Shown: one piece after another, positions 10,623 through 18,620 of the stretch
Layout: every line of letters begins with the position of its first letter
Position numbering within the stretch: position 1 is the first letter of the stretch
DNA from: Mesorhizobium sp. PAMC28654
Lineage (GTDB): Bacteria > Pseudomonadota > Alphaproteobacteria > Rhizobiales > Rhizobiaceae
NCBI RefSeq assembly: GCF_020616515.1
Contig: NZ_CP085135.1
Span: 6,309,001 to 6,373,000, forward strand
Reading direction: 5' to 3'
Length of the DNA: 64,000 nt
The notes under the pieces: model-generated
Told to the model about the DNA's origin: nothing
Databases searched by the model: none
What the model saw: the letters and a program-made list of their open reading frames with translations, nothing else
Made by a program: the position numbers and the translations under genes

Positions 10623-10761
10623 GGATACATGCCGCGACGATTGCGACGGAACGCGGCGCCTCGGAATTCTTCATCCTCGCTGCGCTCGCAGGTCACGGCA
10701 TGGATCCTATGTCTGCGCCGCGTCGCTACGCCCCTTGCTCCGCCATAGGATGACGAAAGGT
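10623..10761. repeat. Degenerate intergenic repeat ending GATGACGAAAG
   Basis: It shares words with the elements at 4653-4810 and 13964-14126: an ATGCCGCGA start, TTCATCCTCGCTGCGCTCGC, GGCATGGATCC, CGCTACGCCCCTTGCTCCGCC and the terminal ATAGGATGACGAAAG. It occupies most of the gap between the IS element and the next phage gene. Confidence 0.6.
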
Positions 10762-10817
10762 GGGCATTGGCGCACCCTTTGCTAACGATGGTTTCGCCGA
10801 CTGACGAAAGTCCATCC

Positions 10818-11284
10818 ATGACCGTCCGCATCATTCCTGCCACGCTGCGCGATCTCTCCTACATCGCAGCCAATCTGCGCCCCGAAGACCGGGCCGAGAT
10901 CGATTGCCAGCTTGACCATTGGTCACCGGCGCTCTTGGCGCTCACGGCACTCAGGGGTTTGCCTATGTCGCCGAGCTCGACGGCAATCCGGAGGCCGGGT
11001 TCGGAGCGGCCGAGCAACGGAGCGGGCTGTGGATCGCCTGGAGCTGGGGTACGCGCCGCATGAAGCGCTGTGTGCCGGGCATCACCGAGTTCTTTCACGG
11101 CGTACTTGGGCCGCAGGTCGCGGCTGGGGGAGCCTGGCGGGTCGAGGCGCGGGCGCTGGCCGCCAACGAATTGGCGCTGCGCTGGCTCGGCCGGCTGGGC
11201 GCCACACAACGCTGTCTGCTGCCAGGCTACGGCCGCAACGGCGAGGACTTTCCTTTACGATTGGACAAGAGAAGGCTGGAACCA
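10818..11284 (+). pseudogene. GNAT-like phage protein, broken by two frameshifts
   Basis: It begins MTVRIIPATLRDLSYIAANLR at the ATG at 10818. Near 10925 the frame changes (QGFAYVAELDGNPEAGFGAAEQRSG... continues in another frame). Near 11250 it changes again, where TFLYDWTREGWNHV is the expected ending. Joined, it would be about 155 residues with the alternating pattern of an acetyltransferase-like fold, as found in a gene commonly placed before the portal gene in T7-like prophages. The GNAT call is by pattern; catalytic activity is not implied. As it stands no single frame makes the whole protein. Confidence 0.68.
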
Positions 11285-11478
11285 TGTGTCTGTTTCAAAA
11301 ACCACCGGAACTGAAGCCGCTGCCGCCGGCGCCGACGATCGCCGACAAGGATGTGCAGGCGCGTGAGGCCGCGCTGCGGGCCGAGCTCGAGCAGAACAAC
11401 GGTACCGCCGGCACGGTCAAGACCGACCTGTCGCCGACAGACCTGACCGGCCAGCGCCGCGTGCTGCTGGGGATCTGA
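11284..11478 (+). CDS. Small phage protein of unknown function
   Basis: A 64-residue protein (MCLFQKPPELKPLPPAPTIA..., ending GQRRVLLGI) with a proline-rich start and an acidic helical middle (VQAREAALRAELEQN). It lies tightly between the GNAT-like gene and a 30-residue basic ORF, before the portal gene. Short proteins of this form often precede podovirus portal genes in prophages. No function is known to me. Confidence 0.55.
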   Translation: MCLFQKPPELKPLPPAPTIADKDVQAREAALRAELEQNNGTAGTVKTDLSPTDLTGQRRVLLGI

Positions 11479-11480
11479 CC

Positions 11481-11573
11481 ATGACCGCGATGAAGCGCAC
11501 ATTTCGCAAGCGCGTGTGGGAGTGGTGGATGTGGCGCCGGCATGCGCGGTCGCTGAAGCGGCGAGGCGGGTGA
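11481..11573 (+). CDS. Very small basic phage peptide
   Basis: A 30-residue ORF (MTAMKRTFRKRVWEWWMWRR...) starting two bases after the previous stop. It is rich in Arg, Lys and Trp. The close spacing and non-random composition argue for a real gene; the short length keeps confidence low. Confidence 0.4.
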   Translation: MTAMKRTFRKRVWEWWMWRRHARSLKRRGG

Positions 11574-11578
11574 GATTA

Positions 11579-11770
11579 GCGATCTCCCCCCTCGTGGGGG
11601 AGATGCCCGGCAGGGCAGAGGGGGCGTGAAGGAACGCCGACCTTCATTTGCAAATCGAAGCAGGCCGCAAGGCAACACACAATAATGATTTCGGGCTGGA
11701 GGGACAGCGCCCCCCTCTGTCCTGCCGGACATCTCCCCCACGAGGGGGGAAATCGGCAGCTCCTGCCTTC
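11579..11770. repeat. Inverted-repeat element with ATCTCCCCC...GGGGGAGAT ends
   Basis: The left end GATCTCCCCCCTCGTGGGGG and the following GGCAGGGCAGAGGGGG are mirrored on the right by CCCCCTCTGTCCTGCCGG and CATCTCCCCCACGAGGGG. About 190 bp fill the gap before the portal gene. A second full element of this family is at 22411-22687. Confidence 0.75.
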
Positions 11771-11794
11771 GCGCCAAACAAGCGAGTTTCAAAC

Positions 11795-13903
11795 ATGAGC
11801 GATTCCCGCGCCCGAGATATTCTTTTGCGCCAGTCCGAATTCGAGACCGAGCGCAGCCAGTATGAGGCTGTGTGGGAGGCCGTCTCTGAATTCTGCGATC
11901 CCGATGCGCCCGACATCTGGAGCGGGCGGCGCGGCGGTCGTGCGGATTCGCAGGCCGAGCGGCAGGAGCGGCGGGGCAGCCGTGTCTACGCCAACACCAT
12001 CAATTCGGCCGCCAACCGGCTGGCGGCCGGGCTGGAAAGCCTGATTATTCCGCAGTCGGAAAAATGGCATGGCCTGTCGACCGCCGCCATGAACGACGAG
12101 GAGACCGACGAGGAGAAGGAGTGGGCGGAGGCGCTGCGCGATTTCCTGTTCTCGCTGCGCTACTCCGCCAATTCCAACTTCGTCCCGGCCACGCAGGCGT
12201 GCCTGCGCAATGTCGTTCGCTACGGCCCGGCCTATCTCTACGCGGAGGAGGGGTTCGGCAACACGCTGATCCGCTATGCTTCGATCCCGGTGGCGGAAGG
12301 GTATCTCAGCCGCAACCGCTGGGGCCAGGTCGATACGTTCCACCGCCGCTACGAGCGCACGGCGCGGCAGGCGGCGCAGCTGCTGGGCTATGAAAAGCTT
12401 CCGGCGCGCATTCGCACGCTGGTCGACGATCCGGCGAAATGCGACGAAAAAATCTCACTGATCCAGTGCATCCAGCCGCGCGACGAGCGCAAGATGTACC
12501 GTCTGTCGGGCTCCTACCAGTATCTCGACACCGCCTATGCCTCCTACCACGTCATCGAGGACGAGGAGGCGATCGTGCGCGAAAGCGGCTTCGGCACCTT
12601 CCCGGTCTCCTGCTTCAACTGGCGCCGCTACGAGGGCGACCCCTACGGTATCTCGCCGACCATCGAGGCGCTGACCACGGTGCGCGAGGAAAACGCCGTT
12701 CGCCGCTCCGGCCTGCGCGCGCTGCAGCAGATCACCGATCCGGCCACCGCCTCGAAGGCCAGGCTCGACTATGTGCCGGTGCTCAATCCCGGCGAGAATT
12801 ATCCCGGCCTGATCGACGACAGCGGGCGGCCGTTGATCGCGCCCATCACCACCGGGCAGAACCCGACCTACGCCTTCAACTATGCGCAGAGCCGGGCCGA
12901 GGAAATCCGCGACATGATGTTCGTCAACCTGTTCCAGACGCTGGTGCAGAACCCGCAGATGACCGCCACCGAAGCGCTGATCCGCCAGGAGGAGAAGGGC
13001 GCGCTGCTCGGCCCCTCCGGCTCGATCATCCAGGCGGGCTTCGCCACCAATCTCGACCGCGAGCTCGGCATCCTCGAGGACAAGGGACTTTACGACGACG
13101 ACAGCCGCTTCGTGCCGCCTGAAACCCTGGCCGGCAAGACGGTGCGGCCGACCTTCACCGGCCCGCTCGGCGTGCTCAGGCGCTCGGCCGAGGCGCGCGA
13201 CACCATCCAGGTGGTGACGACGGCCATGCAGATGGCGCAGTTCGATCCCGGCGTGATGGACAATATCGACAGCGACGAGGCGATCAAGATCGTGCAGAGC
13301 GCGGGCCGCAGCCCGCAGCGCATCTTCCGCCGCAAGGACGAGGTGGACGGCATGCGCAGCGCCCGCGCCCAGGCCCAGCAGGCGCAGACCGGCATGGCGG
13401 CCATCGCCGCCGCCGGCAAGGTGGCCAAGGACGCGGTGCCGGCCGGTGCAGGCCCGCGACAGCGGCTTGCTCGATGGGTTGCAGGGGCTGTTGCAGGGCG
13501 GCGGCGCGGGTGGACCGGCCGCGCAGGGCGCGCCGGCGACACAAAATGCGCCGGCCGGCGCCAGCGCGGCGGGCGGCGCATGAGCGGCAAGCGCTTTGCC
13601 CACTCAACGCAGGCCGGTGGTGCGGCCAAGGCGCGGGATGCGCTGACCAAGGCGTATCTCAGAGTCTTTTCAGGCGAGGATGGCGAGATGGTTCTGGCTG
13701 ATCTCGCGGCGGCGACCGGCTACTACCGGCGCCCGTCCTATGGCGAGTGGATGGCCAGGACGAAAACGCCCGGCGGTTTCGAGCTGCACAGCGCCTTGAG
13801 CAATGCGCGCGCCGAGGTGGTGCAGCACATCATGGGGTTCTTGACGCTGGACGAGGAACAGTTGGTGGCGCTGGAGAAGGCGGCACGGCTGGAGGGTAGG
13901 TGA
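11795..13903 (+). CDS. T7-like head-tail connector (portal) fused by frameshift to a Bbp19-like protein
   Basis: The ORF starts MSDSRARDILLRQSEFETER and encodes a podovirus head-to-tail connecting (portal) protein, the ring through which DNA enters and leaves the capsid. Typical features are VYANTINSAANRLAAGLESLI near residue 60, RYGPAYLYAEEG near 140, NWRRYEGDPYGISP near 270 and the QNPQMTATEALIRQEEK helix near 390. Around 13445 one extra or missing base shifts the frame. In the alternative frame the natural tail reads VQARDSGLLDGLQGLLQ and ends at 13583. The shifted frame runs on in an arginine-rich stretch into the next gene and stops at 13903, giving a 702-residue chimera. The core is intact; the last ~45 portal residues are altered. 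Confidence 0.88.
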   Translation: MSDSRARDILLRQSEFETERSQYEAVWEAVSEFCDPDAPDIWSGRRGGRADSQAERQERRGSRVYANTINSAANRLAAGLESLIIPQSEKWHGLSTAAMNDEETDEEKEWAEALRDFLFSLRYSANSNFVPATQACLRNVVRYGPAYLYAEEGFGNTLIRYASIPVAEGYLSRNRWGQVDTFHRRYERTARQAAQLLGYEKLPARIRTLVDDPAKCDEKISLIQCIQPRDERKMYRLSGSYQYLDTAYASYHVIEDEEAIVRESGFGTFPVSCFNWRRYEGDPYGISPTIEALTTVREENAVRRSGLRALQQITDPATASKARLDYVPVLNPGENYPGLIDDSGRPLIAPITTGQNPTYAFNYAQSRAEEIRDMMFVNLFQTLVQNPQMTATEALIRQEEKGALLGPSGSIIQAGFATNLDRELGILEDKGLYDDDSRFVPPETLAGKTVRPTFTGPLGVLRRSAEARDTIQVVTTAMQMAQFDPGVMDNIDSDEAIKIVQSAGRSPQRIFRRKDEVDGMRSARAQAQQAQTGMAAIAAAGKVAKDAVPAGAGPRQRLARWVAGAVAGRRRGWTGRAGRAGDTKCAGRRQRGGRRMSGKRFAHSTQAGGAAKARDALTKAYLRVFSGEDGEMVLADLAAATGYYRRPSYGEWMARTKTPGGFELHSALSNARAEVVQHIMGFLTLDEEQLVALEKAARLEGR
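13580..13903 (+). CDS. Bbp19-like phage protein (original separate gene)
   Basis: Starting from the ATG at 13580, which overlaps the natural portal stop (ATGA), it encodes 107 residues: MSGKRFAHSTQAGGAAKARD... with AYLRVFSGEDGEMVLADLA and TGYYRRPSYGEWMAR. This resembles the small Bbp19-type protein found after the portal gene in many short-tailed phages; its role is not established. Because of the portal frameshift it can now also be made as the C-terminus of a fusion. Confidence 0.65.
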   Translation: MSGKRFAHSTQAGGAAKARDALTKAYLRVFSGEDGEMVLADLAAATGYYRRPSYGEWMARTKTPGGFELHSALSNARAEVVQHIMGFLTLDEEQLVALEKAARLEGR

Positions 13904-13917
13904 AGGGCTGAAGCTGC

Positions 13918-14127
13918 CCATCTCCCGTCTCGTGGGGGAGATCGGCTGTCGCGTGCGCCGCCCCTTCGTCATCCTCGGGCTTGACCCGGGGATCCACGCC
14001 GTGGCCATCGCCGAAGATTGCCGCGCATCAGAATTCTGAACCACTGCAACGCTCGAGGGGCACGGCATGGATCCCTTGGTCCGCGCGCGTCGCTTCGCTC
14101 CTTGCTTCGCCATAGGATGACGAAAGC
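13918..14127. repeat. Half of an ATCTCCC element followed by a TTCGTCATC/GATGACGAA repeat
   Basis: CATCTCCCGTCTCGTGGGGGAGAT at 13919-13942 is a palindrome (ends of the 11579 and 22411 family). It is followed at 13964-14126 by an element of the 4653-4810 family with CCTCGGGCTTGACCCGGGG and a GATGACGAAAG end. The whole gap is repeat sequence. Confidence 0.68.
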
Positions 14128-14189
14128 CCGGTCAACGCCGAGCGTGTCCCCAAAACCCTCAGTCGAAACATCCCGCGAACGCGGCAGCC

Positions 14190-14626
14190 ACGTGCGTGCG
14201 ATCCGGCCCTGCCCATTTCGCTGCTTGGCGCTACGGGTCTGGTCGCCGCCGAGAAGACCATTGCTTCCGCGATAGACGGCAACTACGGCGACATGATTTT
14301 CAACGCCGTAGGCGTAGTGCCCCCCGAGCGACTGGCGTCCGCGGGCCTAAAACAAGCCGGCAAGACTGCAGAGCCTTTGGTTGGAGAACTCTCTCAAGAG
14401 GCGGAGGATGGCTTGAAAGCGAATGGGTCCCAAACTCCAGGCCATCTATGGTGGCGATGGACAATGGGACGACGCAATTGCACAGGCCATGCACATGCCT
14501 GACGAGATGCCGGAGGCAATCCGGGATATGTGGGCAAGGAACCAAAAAATCGCCCGCGACAACAATGTAACGCTCACGCCCCAGCAATTTGCCGAGATGT
14601 TCGTGGATAGTAACTTCGCGGATTGA
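14190..14626 (+). pseudogene. Orphan C-terminal fragment of a third toxin-type paralogue
   Basis: An open stretch without a good start reads LPISLLGATGLVAAEKTIA, DGNYGDMIFNAVGVVPPERL and LKQAGKTAEPLVGELSQE. This parallels the pre-toxin segment of the intact protein at 23913-26456 (TPLALSFALEKAANAALDGN, EALLNVAEVIPFEKLAGKAL). Near 14425 the frame shifts and 67 codons follow (MGPKLQAIYGGDGQWDDAIA..., ending LTPQQFAEMFVDSNFAD), probably its natural C-terminus and unrelated to the other two. The 5' half is missing, replaced by repeats. It looks like a displaced toxin cassette. The last 67 codons could be expressed from their own ATG. Confidence 0.6.
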
Positions 14627-14654
14627 GCCCTTATTCTCTCAAGTCGTGCCATAG

Positions 14655-14969
14655 CTAGAATTTGCTCAAATCCACGGTGATCCGCACCGGGCTGGTCTTG
14701 ATGCCTGGCGGCCAACGCTTCTGGAGCGATTTCGCAAGTATCCGGGCCGCTCCCGCTGCCACCATTGAATGCGGCTCATAGGATACAGCGGTAACCGACT
14801 TGACCTTGCCGGCCTTGTCCAAAGTCACCTCGAAAACAGCTTTGACGCCATTGTTGACCGCCGCTCCCGGCAGGATCAGGCAGTCGCCGATTTTCCGTTC
14901 AAGGTCCGCCTCATTGGCCAGTGCCGTATCGGCGCACAGCACCAGCAGCAGGATCATCAAGCTCCGCAT
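14655..14969 (-). CDS. Small secreted protein with a TonB C-terminal-like fold
   Basis: A 104-residue protein. MRSLMILLLVLCADTALANE is a good signal peptide, so it is probably periplasmic. The mature part (AVFEVTLDKAGKVKSVTAVS..., AARILAKSLQKRW, SPVRITVDLSKF) has the beta-alpha-beta pattern of the TonB/TolA C-terminal domain. The ATG at 14969 is preferred over the longer ORF because the signal peptide begins there. It faces the opposite way to the phage genes, so it is probably a lysogeny-expressed passenger. Confidence 0.62.
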   Translation of the reverse strand: MRSLMILLLVLCADTALANEADLERKIGDCLILPGAAVNNGVKAVFEVTLDKAGKVKSVTAVSYEPHSMVAAGAARILAKSLQKRWPPGIKTSPVRITVDLSKF

Positions 14970-15081
14970 CGTCTCACCCCCAAAACGGAGGAAACGATAG
15001 CGCGAATTGCGATAGGAGCAAAGCCTCAATGCAACCACAGCGCGAGACAGGGTCTCCAGCGCTGTTCGTCATCCCCTGACG

Positions 15082-15112
15082 GCACCTTCTCCCCGTAACG
15101 GGGAGAAGGTGC
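15082..15112. repeat. Perfect 14-bp palindrome, RIME-type half element
   Basis: GCACCTTCTCCCCG and CGGGGAGAAGGTGC flank a 3-base loop. The sequence matches the ends of the element inside terL. It lies just 3' of the lipoprotein gene on the minus strand and could act as its terminator. Confidence 0.65.
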
Positions 15113-15117
15113 TTCGA

Positions 15118-15444
15118 TCAGTACTGCCCTCTGTAATAACGGTCGTCGCAAGGCGCGGTGTAGATTTGGCCGGAGCGGTTCTGGTAGCGGCAGAGCTGTT
15201 GGCCGCTCGGCTGCGGGGTGGTCGACTGGCCGATGACTGCGCCGAGCAGGGCGCCGCCTGCGGCACCGACCACGGTGCTTGCGGTGTTGCCGCCGAGCGC
15301 CTGGCCGACGAGAGCGCCGCCGGCGCCTCCGATCAGCGCGCCCGTGGTCGCCCGTTGCTGCGATTCCGACTGCGTCTCGCAGCCAGCCAGCGCGACTGTC
15401 GCGACGGTCATCAGCACGGCCACAATGGTTTTCTTCATAATCAT
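15118..15444 (-). CDS. Glycine-zipper outer membrane lipoprotein
   Basis: A 108-residue protein with signal peptide MIMKKTIVAVLMTVATVALA and a lipobox ending in Cys, so it is lipid-anchored in the envelope. Residues ~35-75 are a glycine zipper (GALIGGAGGALVGQALGG, GAAGGALLGAVIGQ), as in the 17-kDa surface antigen/OsmB-type family. The C-terminus has CRYQNRSGQIYTAPCDDRYY with two cysteines. AGAGGA lies eight bases before the ATG at 15444. It is opposite to the phage late genes, probably a moron or chromosomal passenger. Confidence 0.78.
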   Translation of the reverse strand: MIMKKTIVAVLMTVATVALAGCETQSESQQRATTGALIGGAGGALVGQALGGNTASTVVGAAGGALLGAVIGQSTTPQPSGQQLCRYQNRSGQIYTAPCDDRYYRGQY

Positions 15445-15744
15445 CTTCGAGATCCTCTCTTGAAGCCCTGAGGTCCAGTGCGGGCGCATTGCGGCGGAAC
15501 CTAGGCGCGGGGCCATACGATATAGGACATGGTTTCCGTTGCAATATCAGACATGGTTTCCGCCATCTTGACGATTTGATCGCGGCAGTCGTGCTGGAAG
15601 ACAATTTGGCCGCGCCGGAAAAGATCATCCGGAACAAGATGATGGCGCGCCTCGCTGACGAGATGATTCAAGCCTCGTCGGAAAAGTTCTGCCCCGCGGC
15701 GGGTTCAGCCGAGAGACAAATCCCCCCAAGAATGGAGATACCAC
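15445..15744. other. Gap with a 13-bp direct repeat
   Basis: GACATGGTTTCCG occurs at 15526-15538 and again at 15550-15562. Spaced direct repeats like this are seen at ends of some insertion sequences, but no transposase remnant is visible. Nothing else convincing is coded here. Confidence 0.4.
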
Positions 15745-16320
15745 ATGGCCCGAGGTCTTCCCCGGACGCTTTCCCGTGCCGCTGCCAGAGACGCCGGCTT
15801 CGTCCCACCCAAGGCGGGGCTTTCCGTCCAGACCACCGGGCAGGGCGGCGCCTACCGCACCGTGTTTTCCTTCAATGCCATGCAGGTGGCGGTCGCCGAT
15901 GCACAAGCCTATGCCACCCAGAAGATCTTCGATTTCACCGAGGGCAAGATCCGTATCAAGGGCGGCACCGCCCGCATGCGGTTCGCGGTGCTGACGGCGC
16001 GGGCATCGACCATCAACGACAATGCGGCGCTGACCTGGTCGTTGGGCTCGGCGGCGGCATCGAGCGCCACGCTCGCTTCCACCATGGTCAATGTGCTGGC
16101 TTCGACCGCCCGCACGCTGGACGGCGCCGGGCTCAACCTGTCGGCCGCCTCGACCGCCGATGTCGTTGCCACCGCCTTCACCCTGGACGGCACAGTGACG
16201 CCGGCCGACCTGTTCCTCAACCTCGCCTTCGCCACCGGCACGGACATCGACGGCGACGGCACGCTGGCGGTGACCGGCACGATCACGCTGCTGTGGGAGC
16301 ACTGGGGCGATAATATTTAG
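15745..16320 (+). CDS. Phage structural protein of unknown type
   Basis: A 191-residue protein (MARGLPRTLSRAAARDAGFV...) rich in Ala, Thr and Ser with long beta-type stretches (KIRIKGGTARMRFAVLTARA, ADLFLNLAFATGTDIDGDG, ITLLWEHWGDNI). It lies between the portal and scaffold genes, a site often used for head decoration or head-closure proteins. No family is recognised and the structural role is inferred from position. Confidence 0.6.
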   Translation: MARGLPRTLSRAAARDAGFVPPKAGLSVQTTGQGGAYRTVFSFNAMQVAVADAQAYATQKIFDFTEGKIRIKGGTARMRFAVLTARASTINDNAALTWSLGSAAASSATLASTMVNVLASTARTLDGAGLNLSAASTADVVATAFTLDGTVTPADLFLNLAFATGTDIDGDGTLAVTGTITLLWEHWGDNI

Positions 16321-16321
16321 C

Positions 16322-16351
16322 GGTATCTCCCCCCTCGAGGGGGGAGATACC
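16322..16351. repeat. Perfect 30-bp palindrome
   Basis: GGTATCTCCCCCC, TCGA and GGGGGGAGATACC form an exact palindrome directly after the stop of the preceding gene. It belongs to the ATCTCCCCC repeat family of this window and may work as a terminator or processing site. Confidence 0.7.
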
Positions 16352-16439
16352 AAGCTTCGCCGCCGGCCGTCCCTTTCCGCTGTTCGTCAACTTGGGCAGC
16401 GGCAATTTCCTCTGAACATTTAAACAAGGAATCCATCAC

Positions 16440-17348
16440 ATGACAGATCTGGCAGACGCCGGGTCCGTGGCTGCGCGGCAGCCGGCGGGCAACCTTGCAC
16501 GGCCACCGGCCAACGGGGAGAACGGGTCCGCCCCGCCGGCCGGCCAGAGTTGGTTTGACGGTCTTTCCGAAGGCAACCGTAAAATCGCTGAAACCAAGGG
16601 CTGGACCAAGCCTGAAAGCCTCGATCGGGTTTTCACATCCTATGCGGAGCTGGAGCGGCAGCAGGGCGAAAGCCTGCGCGTTCCAGCACCTGACGCGCCG
16701 AAGGAAGACTGGGACAGGTTCCATGCCCGGCTGCCGGAGACCATGCGTCCGGTTACATCGTCGGAAAAGGTCGAATACAGGCGGCCCGACGGGTTGCCCG
16801 AGGACTTCGCCTATTCGGACGAACTCGCCAACGCCTCCAAGGCCTGGGCGGTCGAAGCCGGCGCTTCGCCGAAGATCGCTCAGGCCTATCATGACAAGTT
16901 CGTCGGCTACATGGCCGAGCAGGCAAAGGCTCAAGCAACCGCGCTTGCCCGCTCGGTCGAGACCACCCATGACGACCTCGTCAAGGACTGGGGGCCGACC
17001 AACAGCGATGGCTTTCGCCAGCGTCTGGAGGTCGCCAACCGGGCGATGAAGAAGCTCGGCCTGGTCAATGCCTACAAGGCGAGGGGTATCCTCCTGCCGG
17101 ACGGGGCCTTGACCGACCCGCAGATCGCCAAGGCGTTCCACGCCATTGGCGAGGCGATGTTCACAGAAGACACGATCGACGGCGGCGCGCGTTCAAGCGG
17201 AGGCAATCCGTTCAAGCGCAACGCCGCCGGCGAACGCAACCTGACCGACATTTCAGCCCTTGTCAGAAACGACCCCGCCCGCGCCCGGCGGCTGGCACGC
17301 GAGGCCGGCGAAAACCCGGCACTGTGGATGCCCGACAACCCTTTGTGA
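16440..17348 (+). CDS. Phage scaffolding protein
   Basis: A 302-residue, acidic, largely helical protein with a disordered Gly/Pro/Ala start, a SWFDGLSEGNRKIAETKGW segment near residue 37, long Ala/Glu/Lys helices (ELANASKAWAVEAGASPKIA) and a polar C-terminus. It lies directly before the major capsid gene, the position of the assembly scaffold (gp9) in T7-like phages. Scaffolds are poorly conserved, so the call rests mainly on order, length and composition. Confidence 0.72.
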   Translation: MTDLADAGSVAARQPAGNLARPPANGENGSAPPAGQSWFDGLSEGNRKIAETKGWTKPESLDRVFTSYAELERQQGESLRVPAPDAPKEDWDRFHARLPETMRPVTSSEKVEYRRPDGLPEDFAYSDELANASKAWAVEAGASPKIAQAYHDKFVGYMAEQAKAQATALARSVETTHDDLVKDWGPTNSDGFRQRLEVANRAMKKLGLVNAYKARGILLPDGALTDPQIAKAFHAIGEAMFTEDTIDGGARSSGGNPFKRNAAGERNLTDISALVRNDPARARRLAREAGENPALWMPDNPL

Positions 17349-17390
17349 ATTGGGCACCAGCCGCCAATCCAAACCTGAAGGAAGACCATA

Positions 17391-18380
17391 ATGGCAGACG
17401 CCTATACCCGCATCGCGGACGCGATCGTTCCGTCCGTCTATGCGCAATACTCGTTCGAGGAACATGTGCAGTCTCTCGAAATCTACCAGGCCGGAATCCT
17501 GTTTTCCGACCCGTCCATCTCCTCGAAACTCTCGATGGGCGGCCGATCCGTCGACATGCCCGGCTGGAAGGACCTCGGCAACGATCCGTCCGAACCGGTC
17601 AACGACAATCCGGCCGACTCGATCGAAATGAAGAAGGTCGGCGCGCGCCGCGAAGTGGCGGCCCGCAATGTCCGCGCCCAGGCCTGGGGCATTCCCGACC
17701 TGACCTCGATCCTGGCCGGCGACGACCCGCAGAAGCTGATCGTGCGCCGCCAGACCGAATACTGGCAGCGCGCCAACAAGCTGACACTGCTCGGCATCCT
17801 CAAGGGTGTGCTGGCCGACAACGTCGCCAATGACGCCGGCGACCTGGTGCGCACCACCGGCGCTTCCATCGTCGACACGGACATCATCGAGGCCGCCTAC
17901 CTGATGGGCGACCGCGCGGACAAGTTCAAGACGATCTGGATGCATTCCAAGCAGATGAAGGCGCTGAAGCTCGCCGATCTGATCGACTATGTGCCGTCCT
18001 CGCAGCAGGGCGGGCCGCTGATCCCCTACTACATGGGTCTGCGGGCCGTCGTCGATGACGACATTCCGGTGGCAACCGGCGTCTATACGGCCTTCATGTT
18101 CAAGGACAAGGCGATCCTGTGGAACGAGCTTCCGGTCAACACGGAAGGCGGCCCGCTGGAGTTCGACCGCAAGCCGCGCCAGGGCCATGGCGGCGGCGTC
18201 ACCGAAATGGTCGGACGCCGGCACTTCGTGCCGCATGTGCCGGGCACGCGTTTCCTTGCCGCGTCGCTTGCTGGCGAATTCGCCACCGATGCCGAACTGG
18301 CGCTGGCGGCGAACTGGGACCGCACGGCCTCCAGCGTGAAGAACATGTCGTTCATCGCGCTGAAGACCACCGAGGCCTAG
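17391..18380 (+). CDS. Major capsid protein
   Basis: A 329-residue protein (MADAYTRIADAIVPSVYAQY...) preceded by GAAGGA. It has the pattern of HK97-fold coat proteins: an N-terminal arm, SRxVDMPGWKDL near residue 53, a helix with RRQTEYWQRANKLTLLGIL near 125, and a C-terminal domain with IWMHSKQMKALKLADLIDY and RFLAASLAGEFATDAELALA. It follows the scaffold gene as in podoviruses. The gene is intact, in contrast to many of its neighbours. Confidence 0.83.
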   Translation: MADAYTRIADAIVPSVYAQYSFEEHVQSLEIYQAGILFSDPSISSKLSMGGRSVDMPGWKDLGNDPSEPVNDNPADSIEMKKVGARREVAARNVRAQAWGIPDLTSILAGDDPQKLIVRRQTEYWQRANKLTLLGILKGVLADNVANDAGDLVRTTGASIVDTDIIEAAYLMGDRADKFKTIWMHSKQMKALKLADLIDYVPSSQQGGPLIPYYMGLRAVVDDDIPVATGVYTAFMFKDKAILWNELPVNTEGGPLEFDRKPRQGHGGGVTEMVGRRHFVPHVPGTRFLAASLAGEFATDAELALAANWDRTASSVKNMSFIALKTTEA

Positions 18381-18441
18381 TGAGCTGACGAGGAGGGGCG
18401 GGTGCGAAAAGCGCCCGCTCCTTTTCAGAAATAGTGGCATT

Positions 18442-18487
18442 CTCTTTTCAAACCTTGACACGAGCTCTTTCCAAACCTTGGCACGAG
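18442..18487. repeat. Tandem pair of 23-bp repeats
   Basis: CTCTTTTCAAACCTTGACACGAG is followed immediately by a copy with two changes (18465-18487). They lie between the capsid gene and the next gene. The TTGACA-like word in the first copy could belong to a promoter or operator for the passenger gene downstream, but no clear -10 box was found. Confidence 0.6.
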
Positions 18488-18620
18488 AGATTTCGCAAGG
18501 CAGCATGCCGTCCAGCAACTGTGGATTGCTGTTGACCGCGCATGGTGCAATCGACTTGTTTGGGAGAGACTGGCGATGAGCTATTCAGCCACTCCGAGAT
18601 CAGAAAGCACGATCTGTCCC

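Noticed and set aside
12455..13603. Long open frame (382 codons) on the minus strand
   Set aside because: It lies antisense to the portal gene, has His/Arg/Gly-rich non-protein composition and no ribosome site; it is a GC-rich shadow.
17253..18518. 421-codon open frame on the minus strand
   Set aside because: Antisense to the capsid gene; composition of a shadow frame with no motif.
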